A stretch of 64,000 bases of DNA from Flavobacterium akiainvivens (GCF_001278115.1 NZ_LIYD01000005.1:4288813-4352812), one strand, 5' to 3'; positions 18,832 to 26,318 are shown, counted from the first letter of the stretch. Made by a program: numbers and translations. Notes: generated by a model not told the origin, from the letters alone.

Positions 18832-19293
18832 ATGAAGAACCTTATATTATATGCAGCAATAATTGCCGGTATTACATTTGCGGCCTGCTCTGATGACGAA
18901 GACAGCGTTCCGGTGCCGGTATATGTAGGCTGCCTTACTTGCGAAATACCAGATACTGCACCTTCTGAAGTAGAAGAACAGCCTTATGAGGTGTGTATTG
19001 ATACAGCAGGCATTGCTTATGTAGATAATGCTTATACAGGTGTTGAGGCAAGCTACTATTTTGAACTTAACTGTGCTAATGCATACGAAGAGCCTACAGG
19101 CCCCGGTGCCGGGCCGGGTACCCCTACAACAGATTGCGTAACCTGTGCTGCTGCCGAATGGATGGGCGAAATGCTGCCTGAAGAAGTAGTATGTAAAGGT
19201 ACTAACGGTAATGCTTATGTAGATGGTGAAGATATGGGCGTGCCTTTTGACCAGTATATAGACCTGCAGGAAATGTTTACAACCTGCCAGTAA
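18832..19293 (+). CDS. Small lipoprotein with two Cys-containing repeats
   Basis: A 153-residue lipoprotein (signal ending at FAAC, then an Asp/Glu-rich start). The mature part is two copies of a roughly 50-residue unit, at about 32-82 and 100-152. Each has C-x2-C (GCLTC / DCVTC), then VC, then AYVD and a final Cys, joined by a Pro/Gly/Thr linker. The four Cys per unit suggest disulfides or metal binding. The family is not recognised. It stands alone between two terminators. Confidence 0.8.
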   Translation: MKNLILYAAIIAGITFAACSDDEDSVPVPVYVGCLTCEIPDTAPSEVEEQPYEVCIDTAGIAYVDNAYTGVEASYYFELNCANAYEEPTGPGAGPGTPTTDCVTCAAAEWMGEMLPEEVVCKGTNGNAYVDGEDMGVPFDQYIDLQEMFTTCQ

Positions 19294-19316
19294 TATTTGC
19301 CAAAATAAAATCTATA

Positions 19317-19349
19317 AACTGCCCCTTGTTTTAGGGGCAGTTTTTTTAT
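19317..19349 (+). terminator. Terminator after the Cys-repeat lipoprotein gene
   Basis: Stem CTGCCCC / GGGGCAG with a TTGTTTTA loop and seven T. Confidence 0.9.
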
Positions 19350-19352
19350 TGC

Positions 19353-19360
19353 TACCTTTG
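19353..19360 (+). promoter_or_regulatory. Putative -7 element for the Nif3-like gene
   Basis: TACCTTTG, exact consensus, 18 bases before the ATG at 19379. It shows that an upstream alternative start at 19349 is unlikely. Confidence 0.5.
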
Positions 19361-19378
19361 GTAGAAACCACAACCTGC

Positions 19379-20473
19379 ATGAAAATTAAAGATATTACAG
19401 CTATACTTGAGCAAATGGCCCCGCTGGCTTATGCCGAAGATTTTGATAACGTGGGCCTGCTTACGGGCAGTGCCGATACCGAAGTTACAGGCATTTTAGT
19501 ATGCCATGATGCACTTGAAGACGTTATAAGCGAAGCCATTGCCAAAGGCTGCAACCTTGTGGTGTGTTTTCACCCCATACTGTTTAGTGGGCTAAAGAAA
19601 ATAACGGGTAAAAACTATGTAGAACGCGCCGTTATAAAAGCCATAAAAAATGATGTTGCCCTTTATGCCGTGCATACTGCGCTGGATAACCACCGCCAGG
19701 GGGTAAACAAAATTTTTGCCGATGCGCTGGGGCTTGACAATACTAAAATACTGGTGCCAAAAGAAGGGTTTATCCGCAAGCTGGTTACCTATACCGTGCC
19801 CGAAAACCACCTTAAGCTGCGCAATGCCCTGTTTGATGCCGGGGCAGGCAGCATAGGCAATTATGAAAACTGCAGCTTTAACAGCCGCGGTACAGGCACC
19901 TATCAGGGCAATGAATTCAGCGACCCGCAAATAGGGCAGCAGGGCGAGTTTATGGAAAGCGAGGAAATTAAGGTTGAGGTTACGTTTGAAAAACACCTTG
20001 AGAACAAAATACTTAAAGCGCTTTTTGAAAACCATATTTATGAGGAAGTGGCTTATGAGGTGTATACCCTTACCAACAGTCACCAGAATATAGGCCTGGG
20101 TATGGTGGGCAGCCTGCCGGAAGCCCTTAATGAAGCTGATTTCCTGCAGCTGGTTAAAGATAAAATGCAGGCCGGGGGCATTCGCCACAGCGGGTTTATC
20201 GGTAAAAAAATACAAAAGGTAGCTGTATTGGGCGGTTCGGGTAGTTTTGCCATTAAAAATGCTATAGCTGCCGGGGCCGATGCTTACCTGACTGCCGACC
20301 TGAAATACCACCAGTTTTATGAAGCCGAGGGCAAACTGCTCCTGGCAGACATTGGCCACTATGAAAGCGAACGCTACACAGCCGATTATATGGCGCAGTT
20401 TATTGCCGGTAAAACCACTGCAATTACCGTGCTGGTGGCCGAAACCGATACCAACCCGGTTAAGTATTTTTAA
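19379..20473 (+). CDS. Nif3-like dinuclear metal centre protein
   Basis: A 364-residue protein of the Nif3/YbgI family, hexameric proteins with a two-metal site. Metal-ligand segments are visible: VVCFHPILFSG, YAVHTALDN and, near the C-terminus, DIGHYESE. Between the two halves is an inserted domain (about 125-230), as in the long form of the family. The biochemical role is unsettled (GTP cyclohydrolase type 1B has been proposed for some members). It is followed by a zinc-ribbon-family gene, a neighbour pairing common in bacteria. Confidence 0.9.
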   Translation: MKIKDITAILEQMAPLAYAEDFDNVGLLTGSADTEVTGILVCHDALEDVISEAIAKGCNLVVCFHPILFSGLKKITGKNYVERAVIKAIKNDVALYAVHTALDNHRQGVNKIFADALGLDNTKILVPKEGFIRKLVTYTVPENHLKLRNALFDAGAGSIGNYENCSFNSRGTGTYQGNEFSDPQIGQQGEFMESEEIKVEVTFEKHLENKILKALFENHIYEEVAYEVYTLTNSHQNIGLGMVGSLPEALNEADFLQLVKDKMQAGGIRHSGFIGKKIQKVAVLGGSGSFAIKNAIAAGADAYLTADLKYHQFYEAEGKLLLADIGHYESERYTADYMAQFIAGKTTAITVLVAETDTNPVKYF

Positions 20474-20523
20474 GGCTGCGGCCAAAAATAAAAATTAGTG
20501 CTTTATAGTACGAAAAAAATTTC

Positions 20524-20531
20524 TAATTTTG
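20524..20531 (+). promoter_or_regulatory. Putative -7 element for the coiled-coil gene
   Basis: TAATTTTG, exact consensus, 51 bases before the ATG at 20583. Confidence 0.5.
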
Positions 20532-20582
20532 CAATCATTTTATTCGGAAGAAATACAAATCCAGTTAAGTACTTTATAAATT

Positions 20583-21359
20583 ATGGCGAACAAGGAACTA
20601 AGTGTTGAAGAAAAACTAAGGGCACTTTATGATTTACAGTTAATTGACTCAAGAATTGACGAAATCAGGAATGTAAGGGGTGAGCTTCCCCTTGAGGTTG
20701 AAGACCTTGAAGATGAAGTGGCCGGTCTTACTACAAGGCTTGAAAAGCTAAAAACCGACCTTGACTCCATTGAAGACCAGATAAAAGAAAAGAAAAACGC
20801 TATAGACGACCACAAAACTGCCATTAAAAAATATGGTGAGCAGCAAAAAAATGTGCGCAACAACCGCGAATTCAACTCGCTTACAAAAGAGATTGAGTTC
20901 CAGGAGCTTGAAATTCAGCTTGCTGAAAAGCACATTAAAGAAATGAAGGCTTCTATAGAGCATAAAAAAGAAACCATAAGCGGCAGCCAGGAAAAACTTG
21001 AGGCTAAGAGCACACACCTTGGCCACAAAAAATCTGAGCTTGATGCCATTATGGCCGAGACTGAAAAGGAAGAGAACTTCCTTAAAGAAAAATCTGCCGA
21101 ATACCAGGCGCAGATTGAAGACAGGCTTCTTGCTGCTTACAACCGCATTCGCGGCAGCGTGCGCAACGGCCTTGCTGTAGTAAGTATTGAAAGGGGTGCA
21201 AGCGCAGGTTCGTTCTTTACCATACCACCGCAAACGCAAATGGAAATTGCTTCACGCAAAAAAATCATTACCGATGAGCACAGCGGAAGGATACTGGTAG
21301 ACAGCTCGCTTGCTGAAGAAGAAAGAGAAAAAATGGAACAGCTTTTTGCCAGCCTATAA
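20583..21359 (+). CDS. C4 zinc-ribbon family coiled-coil protein lacking the zinc cysteines
   Basis: A 258-residue protein. Residues about 8-185 form a long charged coiled coil. The C-terminal part, residues 203-240 (SIERGASAG ... TIPPQTQMEIASRKK ... SGRILVD), aligns with the C4-type zinc ribbon of the DUF164/CdsZ family. The four metal positions here are Ser207, Ser210, Asp231 and Ser234, and the whole protein contains no Cys. The ribbon fold may persist without zinc. It follows the Nif3-like gene. The role is unknown. Confidence 0.85.
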   Translation: MANKELSVEEKLRALYDLQLIDSRIDEIRNVRGELPLEVEDLEDEVAGLTTRLEKLKTDLDSIEDQIKEKKNAIDDHKTAIKKYGEQQKNVRNNREFNSLTKEIEFQELEIQLAEKHIKEMKASIEHKKETISGSQEKLEAKSTHLGHKKSELDAIMAETEKEENFLKEKSAEYQAQIEDRLLAAYNRIRGSVRNGLAVVSIERGASAGSFFTIPPQTQMEIASRKKIITDEHSGRILVDSSLAEEEREKMEQLFASL

Positions 21360-21363
21360 TATT

Positions 21364-21391
21364 GAGCCCCTGCCCAGCAGGGGCTTTTTTG
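21364..21391 (+). terminator. Terminator after the coiled-coil gene
   Basis: Stem AGCCCCTGC / GCAGGGGCT with a 3-base loop, then TTTTTGTTTT. Confidence 0.9.
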
Positions 21392-21401
21392 TTTTAAAAC
21401 C

Positions 21402-22298
21402 ATGCCTGTAATCTTAAAATTTATCCTTGCCAAACTGGTGGGGCTATACGTAAACATCCTCAGCCTGTTTGCGCCTAAAAAGGCCGCCCGGCTTGCCTAC
21501 CGTTTTTTTACACAGCCACGGTCGGGCAAGTTAATGCACAATAACCTGCCGGGTATTTTGCGTGAAGCCCAAACCGAAACCGTTACTATAGACGATACTG
21601 CTTTTCAAACCTATGTATGGCCGGGCAATGCAACTACGGTATTGCTGGTACACGGGTGGGAAAGCAATGCCGGCAGGTGGAAACTGCTTATAAGCTACCT
21701 TAAAAAAGCGGGTTGCACCATTATTGCGCTCGATGCGCCTGCACACGGGCTTACTGCCGGAGAGGAATTTAATATTCCGCATTATGCCGTGTTTATAGAT
21801 TATATGGTGCAGCGCTACAAGCCGCAGTTTATGGTGGGGCACTCTATAGGCGGTGCTACGGCGCTTTACTACCAGTCGCACTACCCAACTACCACAACCA
21901 TAAAAAAAATGGTGGTGCTGGGCGCCCCGTGCGATTTGCGTACCGTTATAAACAACTTCCGCAATACATTGTGGCTGGCGCCGTGGGTGGTGCAGAGCAT
22001 GAAGCAATTGCTTACCGACAGCTACAAGGTAAACCCCGATGATTTTTGCGGCGATATGTTTGCCACTAAAATCTGTACGCCGGGCTTGCTTATACACGAT
22101 AAAAAAGACCCTACAGTGGCGTATAAAGAAGGGGTTAAGATTGCCAAATCATGGCCGTCGGCGCGCTTTATTACCACAAAAGGCCTGGGGCACAGTATGC
22201 ACAATGCTGCTATGTATGAAGAGATATATGACTTTTTGTTTGGGCATGACCCCATGGCGTTAAACGCCGGCGGAGAGGCGGGGACAATGGCGGGGTAA
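21402..22298 (+). CDS. Alpha/beta hydrolase (paralogue of the gene at 391-1248)
   Basis: A 298-residue alpha/beta hydrolase. It has LVHGWESNAGRW (oxyanion region), DAPAHG, GHSIGG (nucleophile Ser about 148), an Asp in HDKKDP and the catalytic His in GLGHSMH. Overall order and motifs match the hydrolase at 391-1248, including a membrane-proximal amphipathic N-terminus. The substrate is unknown. The last about 15 residues are Gly/Ala-rich. It is preceded by a terminator and followed by rluF with its own promoter. Confidence 0.85.
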   Translation: MPVILKFILAKLVGLYVNILSLFAPKKAARLAYRFFTQPRSGKLMHNNLPGILREAQTETVTIDDTAFQTYVWPGNATTVLLVHGWESNAGRWKLLISYLKKAGCTIIALDAPAHGLTAGEEFNIPHYAVFIDYMVQRYKPQFMVGHSIGGATALYYQSHYPTTTTIKKMVVLGAPCDLRTVINNFRNTLWLAPWVVQSMKQLLTDSYKVNPDDFCGDMFATKICTPGLLIHDKKDPTVAYKEGVKIAKSWPSARFITTKGLGHSMHNAAMYEEIYDFLFGHDPMALNAGGEAGTMAG

Positions 22299-22346
22299 CA
22301 TCACGGCAACTCCGTATGATATCAATGTTATATGGCATGATTTGTT

Positions 22347-22354
22347 TACCTTTG
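22347..22354 (+). promoter_or_regulatory. Putative -7 element of rluF (near-leaderless)
   Basis: TACCTTTG, exact consensus, ends only 4 bases before the ATG at 22359, so the predicted transcript would have almost no 5' leader. Confidence 0.5.
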
Positions 22355-22358
22355 CCCC

Positions 22359-23180
22359 ATGGAAGAATTGAAGCGCCTCAACAAGTTTATTGCAGAAACC
22401 GGGTATTGTTCGCGCCGTGAGGCCGACAAGCTGATTGAAGAAGGCAGGGTAACCCTTAACGGCATTGTACCCGAAATGGGGACCAAGGTAAGCCCTGATG
22501 ATGAGGTGCGTGTAGACGGCAAATTGATTACCGAAAAGCGCGGTAAACACACCTACCTGGCGTTTAACAAGCCGGTGGGCATAGAGTGTACTACCAACCA
22601 GGATGTTAAGCATAATATTGTTGACTTTATTAATTACCCCAAGCGCATTTTCCCTATTGGCAGGCTGGACAAGGCCAGTGAAGGGCTTATTTTTATGACC
22701 GATGACGGCGATATTGTAAATAAGATACTCCGCGCGCGCAACAACCACGAAAAAGAATATATTGTAACGGTAAACAAACCCATTACCGACCGTTTTATAC
22801 AGCGTATGGGCAACGGTGTGCCTATCTTGGATACCATTACCCGCAAATGTAAGGTAGAGCAGGTAAGCAAGTACATCTTCAGGATTATACTTACGCAGGG
22901 GCTTAACCGCCAGATTCGCCGTATGTGCGAATACCTGGGCTATGAGGTTACGGGACTAAAGCGCATCCGTATCATTAATATATCGCTTGATGTGCCCGTA
23001 GGCCGCTACCGCGAGCTTACCGCTACCGAGATTAAGAAACTGAATACACTGATTGAACCCAGCAGCAAAACGGAAGAGGCGAGTTTGCCAAAGCCTGAGC
23101 AAAAGCCATCTAACCCTCCAAGGGGGAACAGGCCTGCGCCGCGCGATGATAAGAGGCCGGGGTTTAGGAGGAGGGGTTAG
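22359..23180 (+). CDS. rluF: 23S rRNA pseudouridine synthase RluF-like
   Basis: A 273-residue RsuA/RluB/E/F-family enzyme that isomerises uridine in 23S rRNA (E. coli RluF: U2604). An N-terminal S4 RNA-binding domain spans about 5-50. The catalytic Asp104 lies in FPIGRLDKASEGL. The segment LTQGLNRQIRRMCEYLGYEV is typical of RluF. The C-terminal 35 residues are a Lys/Pro/Arg-rich disordered tail. Its stop codon overlaps the stop of the converging vapC-like gene by 4 bases. Confidence 0.92.
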   Translation: MEELKRLNKFIAETGYCSRREADKLIEEGRVTLNGIVPEMGTKVSPDDEVRVDGKLITEKRGKHTYLAFNKPVGIECTTNQDVKHNIVDFINYPKRIFPIGRLDKASEGLIFMTDDGDIVNKILRARNNHEKEYIVTVNKPITDRFIQRMGNGVPILDTITRKCKVEQVSKYIFRIILTQGLNRQIRRMCEYLGYEVTGLKRIRIINISLDVPVGRYRELTATEIKKLNTLIEPSSKTEEASLPKPEQKPSNPPRGNRPAPRDDKRPGFRRRG

Positions 23181-23578
23181 GTTCTCACAACCCAGTTTTC
23201 GATTATTATATCCTGAAGCCTTTCGAATTCAGCAATGTTTTCAGTTACCATTATCAGGTTTGAAGATATGGCAGTAGCTCCAATCAGCAGGTCAAAATCG
23301 CTAATAAGCTGTCCTGATTTTCTCAGTCTCGATTTTTCTTTGGCATAAAGATAAATACAGTCTATTATCGGGATGATGGTAAGCCTTTGAGTGAAAGCTT
23401 CTATAAGTTGTAGGTTTTTCTCAGGATTATTGCTGTGTTCGGCACCGTAAATAAGCTCGGCCAACGTTATTTCAGATATAGCGCAGTTGTGAAATCCTAC
23501 TTCCGTAAACTTTTTATCGAGGGTAAATTTACCCCTGAAAAAATGCACACAAATATTGGTGTCTAAAAGGTATTTCAT
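23177..23578 (-). CDS. vapC: PIN-domain toxin, VapC family
   Basis: A 133-residue PIN-domain ribonuclease. The acidic active-site set is complete: Asp6 (LLDTN), Glu41 (AELIYG), Asp94 and Asp96 (SDFDLLIGATA), with TEN at 112-114. VapC toxins cleave tRNA or rRNA when free of antitoxin. The gene starts immediately after the stop of the antitoxin gene (TAAATG) and ends inside the last codons of rluF on the other strand. The target RNA is not predictable. Confidence 0.9.
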   Translation of the reverse strand: MKYLLDTNICVHFFRGKFTLDKKFTEVGFHNCAISEITLAELIYGAEHSNNPEKNLQLIEAFTQRLTIIPIIDCIYLYAKEKSRLRKSGQLISDFDLLIGATAISSNLIMVTENIAEFERLQDIIIENWVVRT

Positions 23579-23824
23579 TTAGAAGTTATCAATATCACGG
23601 CTGTTAACACGGGTATTTTTTATATCGCTGATAATTTCGTCAGAATCCCTGTTGTCTTCCCAAGCACCAAACATTGATTCAATATCATTTGGCTTAGGTG
23701 CTTTATCCTGCGCTACAGATTCGTTAAGGCCTTCCAGTATCTTCTTCCTCGATTTAAGGTCGAAACTACGCAGTAAATCCAGGTATTTTTTTAGTGAAGA
23801 GTTATTTAATGATATGGTAGCCAT
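23579..23824 (-). CDS. VapC-associated antitoxin
   Basis: An 81-residue protein directly before and abutting the PIN toxin gene, the usual antitoxin position. The N-terminal 35 residues look like a short dimerisation or DNA-binding helix region (SLKKYLDLLRSFDLKSRKKI). The acidic C-terminal part (SMFGAWEDNRDSDEIISDI) resembles toxin-wrapping tails, where the phrase FGAWEDNRDSDEII is common. The autoregulatory role is inferred from family behaviour. Confidence 0.85.
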   Translation of the reverse strand: MATISLNNSSLKKYLDLLRSFDLKSRKKILEGLNESVAQDKAPKPNDIESMFGAWEDNRDSDEIISDIKNTRVNSRDIDNF

Positions 23825-23893
23825 AATATTGCATTTAAGCCAAAGATAATGAATTTATTCAGACTTTCAACTCTGCCACTTAGCTACTCTGCG

Positions 23894-24643
23894 CTACAAG
23901 CTCAGCATTTCTTTGAACAGGGCCGATTGCCTGCGGCTTATTTCTACCTCGGTGCCGTTATTCATAATGGCGCGCAGCTTGCCGTTAAACCAGTTGTCTA
24001 CGTTTTTTATGAATTGCAGGTTGATAACCTGCTGGCGGTTGGCACGGAAAAAAAGGTGCTGCGGCAGGCGCTCTTCAACCTGGTTGAGCGATTTGTAAAT
24101 AAGGGGTTTGTTATCGGCAAAATACACGCGGGTATAGTTGCCTACAATTTCAAACAGCTGTACCTCGCTTAGCTTTACCAGCCAGCACTTTTCGCCATCC
24201 TTAATAAAAATCTGGCTGTTTTCGGTAAGCAGGCCTGATGCCTGTGGTGACGCGTCCGGATCCTGCAGCCCTGTTGCGGCAGGGGCGGCCAGTTTAGCCT
24301 TTACCTTTTCTACGGCATCGGCAAAACGCTTATCGCTAATAGGCTTTAGCAGGTAATCAAGTGCATTATATTCAAACGATTTTATGGCATACTCATCAAA
24401 CGCGGTAGTAAAGACTGTTATGGGAACGTCATCCAGCATCTCCAGCAGGTCAAAACCATCTTTGCCGGGCATGTTTATGTCCAGGAAAATTAAATGCGGC
24501 TGAAGGCTTGTAATGAGCTCGTAGGCATCATCTACGTTCTCTGCCTCGCCTATAACTTCCAGCTCGGGGTGGTGCTTTATCAGCTCCTTAAGCTCATTGC
24601 GGGCCAGGCGCGAGTCTTCTACTATTATGGTCTTGATGGTCAT
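23894..24643 (-). CDS. LytTR-type response regulator
   Basis: A 249-residue DNA-binding response regulator. The receiver domain spans residues 1-120 with the phospho-acceptor Asp55 in FLDINMPG. A linker follows, then a LytTR DNA-binding domain from about 145. Its ATG overlaps the stop of the histidine kinase gene by 4 bases, so they form a cognate pair. Targets are unknown; the small peptide gene just upstream of the kinase is an obvious candidate to test. Confidence 0.93.
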   Translation of the reverse strand: MTIKTIIVEDSRLARNELKELIKHHPELEVIGEAENVDDAYELITSLQPHLIFLDINMPGKDGFDLLEMLDDVPITVFTTAFDEYAIKSFEYNALDYLLKPISDKRFADAVEKVKAKLAAPAATGLQDPDASPQASGLLTENSQIFIKDGEKCWLVKLSEVQLFEIVGNYTRVYFADNKPLIYKSLNQVEERLPQHLFFRANRQQVINLQFIKNVDNWFNGKLRAIMNNGTEVEISRRQSALFKEMLSL

Positions 24644-25710
24644 AGCGGTATGCAGATTTTGGCTTCAACAAAGTTACCGTTTTCAGTAAGGCTAAAGGTG
24701 GCGCTGTCGCCAAATATAAGGTACAGGCGTTTTTTTATGTTCTCAAGCCCCAAGCGGGTGCTGCCTTCTTCAAAATTAAGGTGGCCGCTGTTGGCTACTA
24801 TTATAATCAGTTTGCCGTCTTCTATTTGCGATGACAGGTTTATGCTGCCGCCTTCCTTAAGCTTGCCTATACCGTGCTTAGAGGCGTTTTCTACCAGCAT
24901 TTGCACAATCATGGGCGGTATGGCTATGTTAAGCGTTTCGGGCGCTACGCTTATGTTAAACTGCAGGCGGCCTTCAAACTGTATTTTGCTTATTTCTATG
25001 TAGTTGTCTACCGTTTGCAACTCTTCCTTAAGCGGAATGGTGTTTACGCCGTTTTTTGTCAGGCTGTAGCGCAGCATTTCGCTAAGGCGGGTAATCATAT
25101 CGCGCGATCGGGCAGGGTCTTCCAGTATCAGCCCCCGTATGTTGTTGAGGCTGTTGAACATAAAGTGCGGGTTTATTTGCCCTTTAAGGGTGTTGAGCTG
25201 GCTTTCGCGCAGGGTGGTTTCCATTTGAAGCTGGTTTAGCTTTACCTGGTTGATGTATTGGTACACCTTAATAGCAATGATAATAAACAGCCATATAGCA
25301 AAAATGGTGGCAAAATAAGGCAGGTTGGTTAAACGTGTATCAAAAGGTATGGCAACTTCTTTGCCCATGTAGTGCAGGTATACCACCTCAAGCATGGGCC
25401 ACAGGGCTATAAAGTAAATAATAACCACATTAAAAAACACAAGGCCAAGCCACAGGGTGCTTTTTTTGCGGATGGTGCCAAAGTTTACATAGTTTTCTAC
25501 ATATAGCAGTAAAAGGTTAGAAAGCACATAGGCCAGTGTGCCGCAAATAAGCCCTTCAAAAAGGTAGTAGGCCTGTGCCGGCCCCCTGTGTACTTCGTCT
25601 AAAAAACGGAGGTAGTAGCTCAGTTTTTCTAAAGAGAGGGTGCACAGCACATACAGGTTAAAGCCTATTAGGCTAATTATGTGGTATTTTGGGCTTGATA
25701 GTAGCTTCAT
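24640..25710 (-). CDS. LytS/YehU-type sensor histidine kinase
   Basis: A 356-residue inner-membrane kinase with four predicted membrane helices in residues about 10-150. A short coiled coil leads to the His_kinase (PF06580-type) domain with the phosphorylated His182 in GQINPHFMFNSLNN. The ATPase region has MLVENASKHG (N box, about 285) and GLENIKKRL. There is no separate periplasmic sensor domain, so signal sensing is likely within the membrane. A terminator hairpin ends 7 bases before its ATG, which is unusual. Confidence 0.93.
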   Translation of the reverse strand: MKLLSSPKYHIISLIGFNLYVLCTLSLEKLSYYLRFLDEVHRGPAQAYYLFEGLICGTLAYVLSNLLLLYVENYVNFGTIRKKSTLWLGLVFFNVVIIYFIALWPMLEVVYLHYMGKEVAIPFDTRLTNLPYFATIFAIWLFIIIAIKVYQYINQVKLNQLQMETTLRESQLNTLKGQINPHFMFNSLNNIRGLILEDPARSRDMITRLSEMLRYSLTKNGVNTIPLKEELQTVDNYIEISKIQFEGRLQFNISVAPETLNIAIPPMIVQMLVENASKHGIGKLKEGGSINLSSQIEDGKLIIIVANSGHLNFEEGSTRLGLENIKKRLYLIFGDSATFSLTENGNFVEAKICIPL

Positions 25711-25717
25711 AATCTAT

Positions 25718-25751
25718 AAAAAAAGCCGGGCAGTTGATGAAGCAGCCCGGC
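25718..25751 (-). terminator. Terminator/attenuator immediately before the histidine kinase gene
   Basis: On the minus strand, a perfect 7-bp GC stem GCCGGGC / GCCCGGC with a 13-base loop is followed by seven T, and the kinase ATG comes 7 bases after the run. It can end transcripts of the upstream small-peptide gene or limit expression of the kinase. Confidence 0.85.
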
Positions 25752-25760
25752 AAACTAACT

Positions 25761-25768
25761 CAAATATA
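25761..25768 (-). promoter_or_regulatory. Putative -7 element upstream of the kinase terminator
   Basis: Leftward TATATTTG, exact consensus. A transcript from here would run straight into the hairpin at 25718-25751 before reaching the kinase ATG. Confidence 0.45.
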
Positions 25769-25831
25769 ACCTTTTTGCAGTAACTGTTTCGGTTTGACTG
25801 ATGACTGAACGGGGTTATGGGGTGCTACCGG

Positions 25832-25897
25832 TTATGCAAACAGGCTGATAACGGTATCTATAAATGCTTTGATGATGTGTACAAAGATTGAAATCAT
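25832..25897 (-). CDS. Putative 21-residue amphipathic helical peptide
   Basis: An ATG-to-TAA frame on the minus strand, upstream of the LytTR kinase and in the same direction. The peptide begins MISIFVHIIK and ends SLFA. Apart from polar Ser3, His7, Lys10, Asp14, Thr15 and Ser18 it is hydrophobic (Ile, Phe, Val, Leu, Ala). The 4-3-4-4 spacing places the polar residues on one helix face. It is preceded by a consensus -7 box (25931-25938) and followed by a terminator (25718-25751). Length and composition resemble phenol-soluble-modulin-like or small membrane-toxin peptides. No homologue was checked; translation is not shown. Confidence 0.5.
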   Translation of the reverse strand: MISIFVHIIKAFIDTVISLFA

Positions 25898-25930
25898 GGC
25901 TTAAGGATTTTTAGTGGTTAATTAGTAGTC

Positions 25931-25938
25931 CAAAAGTA
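25931..25938 (-). promoter_or_regulatory. Putative -7 element of the small peptide gene
   Basis: Leftward TACTTTTG, exact TAnnTTTG match, 33 bases before the peptide ATG. No clear TTG at the right distance upstream. Confidence 0.45.
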
Positions 25939-26006
25939 CCTGTTCTTTATGTATGGAAATATAAAAATATGACGAACGGTGGATTTGAAATGATGAACGG
26001 CGATTT

Positions 26007-26222
26007 AGTCGAAGGTCGAAAGTCGAAAGTTGAAGGTCGAAAAACTAATAATAGGGATTAATGTCTCTTATTTTTGGTTTACGACAAAATTCACGATATA
26101 TCGTGAATTTTTTTTCGAAGAGGGTGATTGAATGTCGAAGATCAAAATTAATAAAACCGGGAAACTCATTTATGTTTTTGACTTCCCTTTTTATGGCTTT
26201 ATGACCTTTGACTTTCGACTGA
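26007..26222. repeat. GTCGAAA-type heptad repeats, inverted pair
   Basis: About five tandem copies of GTCGAAG/GTCGAAA with 7-base period at 26009-26043, and a related inverted copy near 26203-26222 (GACCTTTGACTTTCGACT). A similar AAAGTC/AAAGGTC series recurs between trpE and trpG. The whole gap 25898-26336 otherwise holds only promoter elements and a palindrome; no further gene is supported in it. Confidence 0.6.
26086..26111. other. Perfect 26-bp palindrome followed by T-run
   Basis: AAAATTCACGATA and its exact reverse complement, without a loop, followed on the + strand by further T (eight in a row). It could be an operator (TCACGATATATCGTGA core) or a terminator for a rightward transcript. 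No rightward gene precedes it. Confidence 0.6.
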
Positions 26223-26287
26223 ATATTGAACTCCAAAAGTGAAAAATTAAGCACTTTTCGGGGTGTGATTGTAAGAAAATACGGTAT

Positions 26288-26318
26288 TTGAACCGTAAAA
26301 AATAATTGCGTACCTTTG
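26288..26318 (+). promoter_or_regulatory. Promoter of the AraC-family regulator gene
   Basis: TTG (26288-26290), 20-base spacer, TACCTTTG (26311-26318): full match to the Bacteroidota promoter. It sets the start at 26337 or 26346 rather than the in-frame TTG at 26316. Confidence 0.65.

Noticed and set aside
26009..26043. GTCGAAA heptads considered as a CRISPR or iteron array
   Set aside because: The units are only 7 bases with no spacers, no cas or rep genes, and the same motif is dispersed elsewhere in the window.
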